DNA of 45,217 bases from NCBI GenBank assembly GCA_947626135.1, contig CANQQZ010000017.1:1-45217 (forward strand), written 5' to 3'. Shown piece by piece: positions 28,101-34,502 of this stretch (positions are counted from its first letter, which is position 1; each line of letters opens with the position of its first letter). The position numbers and the translations under genes were made by a program. This DNA comes from an uncultured Clostridia bacterium. Lineage in GTDB: Bacteria > Bacillota > Clostridia > UBA1381. Under the pieces are notes generated by a model. The model ran no database searches. It saw nothing but the letters and a program-made list of their open reading frames with translations, and was not told where the DNA came from.

Positions 28101-30037
28101 TCAAGCTCTCGCGCGAGCTGTATAAGCTGACGGGCGACAAGAAGTACGAGGATTATTACGAGGGCACGTTCCTCAACGCTATATTGTCGAGCCAGAACCC
28201 CGAAACCGGTATGACTATGTATTTCCAGCCTATGGCGACGGGATATTTCAAGGTATTTTCAAAGCCGTGGACCGATTTCTGGTGCTGCACCGGCTCGGGC
28301 ATGGAAAGCTTTACAAAGCTTACCGACAGCATTTATTACAAAAAGGATAATACGATAGTCGTAAATCAGTATATCAGCTCCGTTTTGACCGACAATGATA
28401 ACGGTATAAAGCTCACGCAGGATTCGGCGCTGCCGGACGGCGAGACGTCAAGGCTTACCGTCGATGTGATTGGCAGCGGCGGCTGGACGCTTGACACGGA
28501 AACAAACACCGCGGACGGTACGGCTTCGGTAACGGGCAAAGTTACAAATAACAGCGGCAAAACAGCGTCCGCCTCGCTTTACGCGGCTTCATACGAGGGC
28601 GGCGCGTTTAAAGAGGCGAAAAAGGCTGACTATACCCTTGATAATGCGCAAAGCGGCGATGTCCGCGTAAGCCTTGCCGGGGGCGATGAGATAAAAACCT
28701 TCCTTTGGGACGATATGACTCCGGTTAATGACGTCGAACCGCGCAGCTCAGCCGCGGCGATAGCGCTGCGCGTCCCCGAATGGTGCGCATCCGCTCCGGT
28801 AATTAAGATAAACGGCGAAAATTACGAATACACGCAGTCAGCGGGCTACGTGACGATTGAGCGCGAATGGAAACCGGGCGATACGATTGAAATTACAATG
28901 CCTATGGAGGTGCGCGCATACGGGCTTGCCGACAGCGACACGGCAGCGGCGTTCAAATACGGACCCACGGTCCTGAGCGTGGGTCTGGGCACGGATGACA
29001 TGACCGAGGAAAGCCACGGTATGGCGGTCAGAAAGCCGAAAACGAAGGCAAACGTCAACGAGTACGTTATAATCAGCTCCGATTACGGCACGCGCGAGGA
29101 TTGGCTTAATAACCTCAGCGAGAATATGGTAAAAACCGAAGGCAAGCTTGAGTTTACGATGAAAAATACAGACCGTCCTCTCGTGTTCACGCCGCATTAT
29201 AAGCGCTATAACGAGCGTTACGGCATTTACTGGTATATATCCGGCATGAGCGCGGAGGAGCAGCAGGCGCAGATACTCGACGACAAGAGGAAGGGACGCG
29301 ACGAGAATATCATAATCGACTCGATAGAGCCGTCGCACGACCAGCAGGAGAACGGACACGGCTACACGCAGGACAAATCCACAGGCGTGGAGGGCACGGG
29401 CGATATGTTGAACTACCGTGAAATAAAAAGCGGCGGCTATGTCGATTACCAAATGGCGGTAAAAAAGGACGTAAAAAATTATTTGTCAGTGACATATCAT
29501 TCAAGCGACGCGCAAAAGCAAATGACCATATACGCGGGGGACGATAAGCTTGCCGACGTTACCGCCTCCGGCAAGGACGAAACGGTGCTTTACGAAATCC
29601 CCGGGGAAATTGTAAACGCGGCGCAGCCGTCGGCGGCTGACACGATAAGGGGACGCGATGCTCTGCATATCATATTCCGCGCCGACAAAAACACGGACGC
29701 GCCGAAAATATGCGGCACGGTTAAAATCATAACCGATTACGGCACAAATGCCTCGCTGTCGGAGCTGTCATTCGAGGGCGGAGAGCTTTCTCCGGCGTTC
29801 AGCGCGGACACGGAGGAGTATACGCTGACAATTCCTGAGGGCACGGAAAGAGTTAATTTAAAGGCGGCGCCGGCTGACAAATACGGGCTTGTTTATGTAA
29901 ATGACACGCTTATAAACGATGCGTCGGTAAAAACCGTGACAACCGCGGATAAGCTTACGATTAAGGTTTACGCCGAGGACCACGAAACGGAAAAAACATA
30001 CACGGTTGAATTTGCCGTGAAGCGCGGCGATACGTAA
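25184..30037 (+). CDS. Secreted GH127-type beta-L-arabinofuranosidase, multidomain
   Basis: 1617 residues. Signal peptide (cleavage near VFA-AAV, residue 26). Then a short beta-helix-like region (about 30-245), a LamG/concanavalin-like domain (about 345-535; GLSCYYNFEDPAD to FKGTMDEIKIYNK), an Ig-like linker domain (about 545-625), the catalytic (alpha/alpha)6 DUF1680/GH127 domain (about 630-1330), a sugar-binding-like sandwich and a C-terminal cadherin-like beta-sandwich (about 1525-1610). The Zn-thiolate site known from Bifidobacterium HypBA1 (Glu338, Cys340, Cys417, Cys418) is matched by E965-T-C967 in CETC and C1034-C1035 in WCCTGSG; C1034 would be the nucleophile. The acid/base Glu is probably in GGNSEDEHF. 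It would release beta-L-arabinofuranose from plant glycans outside the cell. GH127 and the related GH146 cannot be separated by eye. Confidence 0.92.
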   Translation: MKLNKIAAFALTIAMSAGAAVPVFAAAVADESGLASAITAGGDHELSVDFFAANVGLETAPSTGTLDGKGHTITKFNDKWNDAVLYQNCNGNWTFKNLTIDGNKSTGTFTDAALWYMAGSVKFDGVTIQNFKTAKANRYALNCNSTANVTLNNVTFKDNEDAAAAVTPSDVYIDGGTLVLSGDTSANVYYAGGAIDVSGLTKNCQVTITAADADKYNSLKTLVTSAAVRMTTDDNAKSVSLAGSGVEWALSAERSKSSDGKVTVYASVSNFTDSEATVSVSAAAYDGGAAGDTQSADVTVGANAAENTSITLTASDESVIKVKLTSSDGDLTDEITVTKIREDGLSCYYNFEDPADTSSLLHNGASIAGGRGISGSALSLDGESGYMQLPDNILTDNMTVMAWVKTDAVQDWARMFDFGSDQNNYFFYSPSNGRVESSIGGTKDTMDVTPFTNTGIWEHYAVVRSADHVWLYRNGALVKDAACMKSIAGIPNTSNYIGRSHYSTDKYFKGTMDEIKIYNKTCAAEDIKAEYDKYAAELSNAAAYKDCADLGFGTTELTGTTALPVKGANGSDITWTCSDTSVIGADMTITAPAKGEADKRVTLTATVKNSGAVYTKAFDVTILAAPSITGLSDYSMTDVEMEDDYLINGTEKMAAYLNDFDVNKLASGFRRTAGLSDTSDTYGGWETSLIAGHAVGHYMTAVAQGYNNTGDEGLLKMSNDLIDALYEAQIKEDTTINGNAVKKGYLFATTNAWSGGRVVTGEVQFDNVENNKTNITTQAWVPWYTMHKILAGLVDTYKLTGSEKALEMADALGTWVYNRVGSYDPVMQARVLNIEYGGMNDALYELYKITKDPNHAKAAHMFDEISLFDSIYDHNDVLANKHANTTIPKILGALNRVRAIDATNGQLETDAPDSDHDREYYLKVAENFWDIVVNDHSYITGGNSEDEHFRAAHTENAYRNNVNCETCNTYNMLKLSRELYKLTGDKKYEDYYEGTFLNAILSSQNPETGMTMYFQPMATGYFKVFSKPWTDFWCCTGSGMESFTKLTDSIYYKKDNTIVVNQYISSVLTDNDNGIKLTQDSALPDGETSRLTVDVIGSGGWTLDTETNTADGTASVTGKVTNNSGKTASASLYAASYEGGAFKEAKKADYTLDNAQSGDVRVSLAGGDEIKTFLWDDMTPVNDVEPRSSAAAIALRVPEWCASAPVIKINGENYEYTQSAGYVTIEREWKPGDTIEITMPMEVRAYGLADSDTAAAFKYGPTVLSVGLGTDDMTEESHGMAVRKPKTKANVNEYVIISSDYGTREDWLNNLSENMVKTEGKLEFTMKNTDRPLVFTPHYKRYNERYGIYWYISGMSAEEQQAQILDDKRKGRDENIIIDSIEPSHDQQENGHGYTQDKSTGVEGTGDMLNYREIKSGGYVDYQMAVKKDVKNYLSVTYHSSDAQKQMTIYAGDDKLADVTASGKDETVLYEIPGEIVNAAQPSAADTIRGRDALHIIFRADKNTDAPKICGTVKIITDYGTNASLSELSFEGGELSPAFSADTEEYTLTIPEGTERVNLKAAPADKYGLVYVNDTLINDASVKTVTTADKLTIKVYAEDHETEKTYTVEFAVKRGDT

Positions 30038-30045
30038 TTCATCAT

Positions 30046-30085
30046 AAAAACCGGATGACGGCTTTTGCCGGTTCATCCGGTTTTT
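30046..30085. terminator. Bidirectional terminator between GH127 and HPr genes
   Basis: AAAAACCGGATGA (30046-30058) pairs with TCATCCGGTTTTT (30073-30085); the loop itself folds (CGGC-TTTT-GCCG). It serves the convergent GH127 gene and the fruK-like/HPr pair. Confidence 0.92.
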
Positions 30086-30104
30086 AAATTATGCGGAAGA
30101 ATTT

Positions 30105-30362
30105 TTACATATTGTTTTCCAGAAAATATCTGACCGCGCCGGCAGCCTCGTTTTCATCGGGACCGCTGATATTTACCCGGACGGTCTGAGCCGCCTTGAC
30201 AGCCAGTCCCATGACCGAAAAAATTCTTTTGGCGTCGGCGCGCCGTCCGTCCTTTTCGAGAGTTATATCCGATTTGAAGCGCGCCGCCTCCTTCACGAGC
30301 ATACCTGCCGGACGGGCGTGTATGCCGTAGGGGTCGGTTATCGTATATTCAAAGGTCCTCAT
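30105..30362 (-). CDS. HPr-family phosphocarrier protein lacking Ser46
   Basis: 85 residues, full HPr length. The active His15 is in GIHARPAG with Arg17, so it should accept phosphate from enzyme I. The regulatory serine that HPr kinase modifies (Ser46 in KSIMGVMSL of Bacillus HPr) is Arg46 here: KRIFSVMGL, with a serine at 49 instead of glycine. So this protein is probably not a CcpA co-repressor. Its ATG follows the stop of the fruK-like gene with no gap (TGAATG), so the two are translated together. No PTS permease is in the window. It may be a second, specialised HPr. Confidence 0.9.
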   Translation of the reverse strand: MRTFEYTITDPYGIHARPAGMLVKEAARFKSDITLEKDGRRADAKRIFSVMGLAVKAAQTVRVNISGPDENEAAGAVRYFLENNM

Positions 30363-31268
30363 TCAGTCAAGCCTCCCGAACACATCGCGTATATCGCCGT
30401 ATTCGGCAAGACCCTCGCAGAATGCGCTCGCGCTTCCGGCGGCGAGCCCCATTTTAAAAGCGTCCTCAACATGACCTTTATCTCCGAAGCCGGCTATAAA
30501 GCCCGCTACCATTGAGTCGCCGGAGCCTGTCGTACTGACAGGTTTTCCCGCGGGCGCCTCGCGGTAGAGCCGTATGTTTTTATTAACGAGCACCGCTCCG
30601 TCCTTGCCCATAGAGACGAGCACATTGCGCGCTCCGCGCCCGGACAGCTCCGCTGCCATATCCTGTATTTCATCGACCGTCGCGGGCTTTTTGTTAAAAA
30701 TTGCAGACAGCTCGTTTATGTTGGGCTTTATTAGAAACGGGTGATAGGCGAGCGTTTTTGTAAGCAATTCGCCCTCCGCGTCTACGACTGTGTTGATTTT
30801 TTTATCCTTTAGTCCTTCCAAAATATCCGCGTATACTCCGTCGCCCAGGGATTTGGGCACACTTCCGGCAAGAACGAGAGTGTCTCCGTCGTTCATTGCC
30901 TCAAGCCTGTTTTTGAGAGAGTTTACGTCGTCCATAGTAATCTCCGGACCGGAACCGTTTATCTCCGTCTCTCCGTCCTCCGAGGCAATTTTGACGTTTA
31001 TTCGCGTCATACCATTGTCCAGCCGTATAAAATCGCAGTTTATGCCGTTTTCCTTTACCGCTTCGATGAGCATATCGCCGGTCGCGCCTGCCGCGAAAAA
31101 TAACGCGGTGTTCTCCACGCCGAGCTCGCCCAGTACCTTTGAGACGTTTATGCCCTTGCCGCCCGCGGACAGAATTTCACGGGACGCGCGGTTCGTTTCG
31201 CCCGCCTTGAATTTGCCGACCGTCATTTTGCAGTCTATGGCGGGATTTAAAGTAACCGTAAAAACCAT
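30363..31268 (-). CDS. PfkB-family 1-phosphofructokinase (FruK-like)
   Basis: 301 residues. The opening TVTLNPAIDCKMTV, the substrate loop GGKGINVSKVLGELG and the C-terminal STTGSGDSMVAGFIAGF (catalytic Asp in TGSGDS) are diagnostic of the 1-phosphofructokinase / tagatose-6-phosphate kinase group of PfkB sugar kinases. FruK is the best guess; tagatose-6-phosphate kinase (LacC) cannot be excluded by eye, and no fruA or lac genes are adjacent. CGGAGGTTATTT precedes the ATG. A 75-bp gap separates it from the SLH-Kelch gene, with no terminator and only a weak promoter candidate, so co-transcription is possible. Confidence 0.9.
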   Translation of the reverse strand: MVFTVTLNPAIDCKMTVGKFKAGETNRASREILSAGGKGINVSKVLGELGVENTALFFAAGATGDMLIEAVKENGINCDFIRLDNGMTRINVKIASEDGETEINGSGPEITMDDVNSLKNRLEAMNDGDTLVLAGSVPKSLGDGVYADILEGLKDKKINTVVDAEGELLTKTLAYHPFLIKPNINELSAIFNKKPATVDEIQDMAAELSGRGARNVLVSMGKDGAVLVNKNIRLYREAPAGKPVSTTGSGDSMVAGFIAGFGDKGHVEDAFKMGLAAGSASAFCEGLAEYGDIRDVFGRLD

Positions 31269-31343
31269 AAATAACCTCCGAATGTTTTTTATCTATTATG
31301 CGTGTTTTTCGTAAAATCATTCGTTGTTTGTCTGTTTTTAACG

Positions 31344-33179
31344 TTATTCCGCCGGAATAATAAAGCTCTTTTTGTCCGTTTGACCGCTTCCGTCGCCGAT
31401 GCCAACGATAATTTTAGCGTCCTGTCCCGGTTCGGCATGGAAAATCACCCTGCTGAAATCGGGATTGTTTCCGTCGAAGCAGCCGGTATAGCTCTGCCAG
31501 AAGAAATACGGACTCGCGTTCGGGTCGCAAACATAATATTTCTCCGGCACGGATAATTCGTAAAGACCGTTTTCTTTATCCAAGACATTCACCTTAGCCG
31601 ATAAAATCTCCGGCATTACATCATACGATTTGCCGTTCGGCTCATAATCAAAGCCTATGGAATTTACTAAAGCAAAATCATTGTCAGGGTCATAGTCCTC
31701 ATATGTCCATTTATAATAATATGCTTCAACAATATCCGTATCTCTGACCTGCTCATCAACTCCGCCCGCCATATATCCGTATCCGTCACACAGCGCAAAA
31801 CCGCAGCTGTCAATGTTGCTCATATATCCGTTTATAACGGTTCTCCATGAATCTCGTTCCGGGTCATATTCCGCAAGGGTTCCGCCAATCATGGAGATCA
31901 GCAGCGCGTATATTTTATCTCCGTCCGTCTGCGCGCTCACCAATGCTCCGTAATTATCGTAATCATACGGCGCGGCGGTTATACGTGTCCATTCGCCGTC
32001 CCGGTAAACATACGCGGAATTTTCGTCATCGGTCATGCCGAACACATAAATCGCGCCGCCGCATGATACCGGACCTGGACGCAGCAGGTCAAAATCCTGC
32101 GGATAATCCACATATGACGTTTCGTCCGTTTCAATATCGTAAACCGCCATTTCATCCATTGCTTCATAGTTGTTTCGCGTTATGTATATTTTATTATCCA
32201 GCAGCGCGATTTTCGCAAACTCAAGCGGTATACCCGTGTGTCCGACTTCGCGCCAGCTCCGCGTTTTCGTATTGTATGCACTCACGTTATCCGTCATCTC
32301 ATCGCCGTTCAGCCCGCCGACGAGATAAATCGTTTCGCCGTCCGAAACCGCTGACGTTCCCTCCAGTATATAATCGGATTTCCCGGCGTACCGCCAGATA
32401 TTTGTTCCGCCCTCGCATACATCCATAGTGTTTGCGCCCTTGCCTCCCTTAGCGTCAAGCCCGTTGCCGATAACGTATATATTCCCTCCGGCGACGGCGC
32501 ACGCGGGGTTGTACCGCACAAAGTTCATACGGTTCCTCACTCCGCGGACGGGAACAATTTTCTCCGCGTAATCATAAAGCCGCACCATTGTCGCGGCGGA
32601 CTGCTCGACCGAGTAAAGCCAATCGGGCGCGAACTTCTCCGTTGTAACGCCGTTCATAACCTCCATCTGCCGCATAATATTCACAGCGTCGGCAGCCCAG
32701 TCCGAAATGTAATCCGTATCCTTATATTCAACCGCGCCGGTCTCTGGCAGGTCAACGCCGATATATTCCGCCAGCCGGCAAAGTATTGCCGCCGCCTCCT
32801 CACGCGTGATATTGTCGTCGGGCGCGAATACGCCGTCTCCCCTGCCTTCGATAATGCCGGCAGCGGCAAGCGATATTACATCCGCGCTGTCCGTGTCGTC
32901 AAACGGATTTTCCGCGTCGGACGGCGTGCCGCAGCCCCGGCTTTCCGTCAGCTGCCGCGCAAGTGAACAAAATTTTTCCCGCGTTATGTACGCCGTATAA
33001 TCAGTAATCCCCCAATCCTGCGGTATGAGCCCGAGACCGTTTGCCTTTTCGACCTCCTCCTCCGCCCAGGTGGACACATATTCATAAGGATTAACGGGCA
33101 CGTCGTTTTCCGCAAGAGCGCCCGCGGGCGCCGCCGTCATCAGCGCCGCTAGCAGCGCTGAGGCAATTCTCCTTTTCAT
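31344..33179 (-). CDS. S-layer-homology (SLH) and Kelch-propeller surface protein
   Basis: 611 residues from the ATG at 33179, chosen because GGAGG (33189-33193) is 9 bp upstream; an earlier in-frame ATG at 33215 would overlap the previous gene. A signal peptide (KRRIASALLAALMTAAPAGALA) is followed by three SLH repeats (about residues 30-210), the second being the clearest: LAAAGIIEGRGDGVFAPDDN then ITREEAAAILCRL. SLH repeats anchor proteins to pyruvylated cell-wall polymers. Residues about 225-500 form a Kelch-like beta-propeller (YVIGNGLDA, YLVGGLNGDE, MAGGVDE). The C-terminus (about 530-611) is an unrecognised beta-rich domain. It carries no catalytic domain I can name; a glycan-binding or scaffolding role is inference. 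Confidence 0.88.
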   Translation of the reverse strand: MKRRIASALLAALMTAAPAGALAENDVPVNPYEYVSTWAEEEVEKANGLGLIPQDWGITDYTAYITREKFCSLARQLTESRGCGTPSDAENPFDDTDSADVISLAAAGIIEGRGDGVFAPDDNITREEAAAILCRLAEYIGVDLPETGAVEYKDTDYISDWAADAVNIMRQMEVMNGVTTEKFAPDWLYSVEQSAATMVRLYDYAEKIVPVRGVRNRMNFVRYNPACAVAGGNIYVIGNGLDAKGGKGANTMDVCEGGTNIWRYAGKSDYILEGTSAVSDGETIYLVGGLNGDEMTDNVSAYNTKTRSWREVGHTGIPLEFAKIALLDNKIYITRNNYEAMDEMAVYDIETDETSYVDYPQDFDLLRPGPVSCGGAIYVFGMTDDENSAYVYRDGEWTRITAAPYDYDNYGALVSAQTDGDKIYALLISMIGGTLAEYDPERDSWRTVINGYMSNIDSCGFALCDGYGYMAGGVDEQVRDTDIVEAYYYKWTYEDYDPDNDFALVNSIGFDYEPNGKSYDVMPEILSAKVNVLDKENGLYELSVPEKYYVCDPNASPYFFWQSYTGCFDGNNPDFSRVIFHAEPGQDAKIIVGIGDGSGQTDKKSFIIPAE

Positions 33180-33195
33180 CTTCTTTATCCTCCTT

Positions 33196-34203
33196 TTATC
33201 CGATATCCTCCGCAAACTCCGCCGCGAATTTTTTTAATGCCGCTCTGTCCGTGTCATTAAGCCGCAGCGCCGCCGCGAACGGCTTTTTATACACGCCGTA
33301 CCGGAGCATTTTCAGATGGTGCTCGATATAGTACAGTCCTTCGCCGCCCCAGCCGCGCGAACCGAATATCATACACGGCTTGCCCTTATTCGAAGGCTTG
33401 TCCGTTTTTCCGATAATTCCCCACAGCTTTTTCGGAGCATCGCCGTTAATCGTGTTCACGCCCAGAATAAGCGCGCGGCATTTGTTGATTTTATCCGCCG
33501 CTATTGTCTCGTCAATGTCCGCTATGTCGTACATTTCCGTCTTTATGCCGCAGAGCGTTTCTCTCACAATCTCCGCCATTTCCCGCGTTGTGCCGTAGGC
33601 GGACGAGTATAATATCAACGCCGTATCGTGTCGGCTTTTTATATAAAACGCGGCAGACGGACCGTTTTCATACGCTCCCGAGCCCGAAAGAATATATTCA
33701 TAATCGAGCTTTGTGATTTCCTCAATCGCCGCGTCAAGATATTTTTCGGAAAATTCGCTTTTACCGTCGAACAAATCGCAGGAAAACAGCGTGTTTTTAT
33801 AAAGCGTCACCATGCTGTCGGGCCAGTTCATATACGGCGCGTATGTAAATTTCATTTTCCCGCCGTTAATTTCCATATCCATGCCGTCCTTGGCGAGCAT
33901 GGAATGAAATTCGCCGTCAATTAAATCCGACAAAAATTTCAAGCCCGCCGTTGACGCTATAACCGTTATATCCGGATTTTCCTTTAAAACCGATCGCAGT
34001 GTACCGGAGCGGTTCGGCTCGCTGTGGTTTATAACTATATATTTTATATCGCTAAAAGGCGCGGTTTTTGCCACCGCGCTTATGTATTTTTCCGCGTATT
34101 CCTCTTTTACACCGTCTATTAGTACGCTTGTCTCTCCTTTAATTAAATACGCGTTATCTCCTCCCGCGGAGAAACGGTAAATATCGCCAAAAATTTTTTC
34201 CAT
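33196..34203 (-). CDS. A-type flavoprotein homologue with degraded di-iron site
   Basis: 335 residues: a beta-lactamase-like domain (about 1-190) then a flavodoxin domain (about 194-335, FMN loop YSSAYGTTREM and GSRGWGGEG). Flavodiiron proteins use these two domains to reduce O2 or NO. The usual ligands H-x-E-x-D-H...H...D...H are here H60-S-E62-P-N64-R65, N126 (in YMNWPDSM, normally HWPDSM), D143 (FSCDLF) and S175 (normally SHG). So three to four of the ligands are gone, and the protein is about 60 residues shorter than usual. Iron-dependent O2/NO reduction is therefore doubtful; an FMN electron-transfer or sensing role is possible. The SLH-Kelch gene follows 16 bp after its stop. GGATACGG precedes the ATG at 34203. 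Confidence 0.85.
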   Translation of the reverse strand: MEKIFGDIYRFSAGGDNAYLIKGETSVLIDGVKEEYAEKYISAVAKTAPFSDIKYIVINHSEPNRSGTLRSVLKENPDITVIASTAGLKFLSDLIDGEFHSMLAKDGMDMEINGGKMKFTYAPYMNWPDSMVTLYKNTLFSCDLFDGKSEFSEKYLDAAIEEITKLDYEYILSGSGAYENGPSAAFYIKSRHDTALILYSSAYGTTREMAEIVRETLCGIKTEMYDIADIDETIAADKINKCRALILGVNTINGDAPKKLWGIIGKTDKPSNKGKPCMIFGSRGWGGEGLYYIEHHLKMLRYGVYKKPFAAALRLNDTDRAALKKFAAEFAEDIG

Positions 34204-34233
34204 ATCCGTATCCTTTTATGTGAATTTTAATTT

Positions 34234-34262
34234 ATTGTACTTTTGCCTATGGCGTGTGTTAG
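34234..34262 (-). promoter_or_regulatory. Candidate promoter for the flavoprotein gene inside the repeat
   Basis: On the minus strand CTAACA (34262-34257), 17-bp spacer, TACAAT (34239-34234). Both boxes lie in the left end of the repeat element, so the element may supply the promoter. The -35 matches the consensus at four of six positions; there is no better candidate before the gene. Confidence 0.35.
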
Positions 34263-34383
34263 CCTCCCTTGTCAAAGGGAGGGGGACCATGCGCAGCATG
34301 GTGGAGGGATTCATCAGTACGGGAAATCACATATTTAAGCGGTTTGTTATAATTGCGGAATCCCCCAGTCAGCTTCTCTGACA

Positions 34384-34458
34384 GCCCCCTCTTCCCACTT
34401 TTGCCTATGGCAAAAGCCGCTTTGCGGGTCGCGCTTTTGCGCGACTGGGGCGGGGGGC
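34384..34458. other. Perfectly tiled three-hairpin insertion in repeat copy 3
   Basis: An outer stem CCCA (34394-34397) / TGGG (34446-34449), extended by GCCCCC (34384-34389) / GGGGGC (34453-34458), encloses three hairpins with no unpaired base between them: CTTTTGCC-TAT-GGCAAAAG (34398-34416), CCGC-TTT-GCGG (34417-34427) and GTCGCGC-TTTT-GCGCGAC (34428-34445). The first contains ACTTTTGCCTATGGC, a 15-bp exact repeat of the element's own left flank (34239-34253). Confidence 0.8.
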
Positions 34459-34502
34459 CTTAGCATAGTGCTGCCGTAAGCGTTACGCGCATAAACTAAA
34501 AT

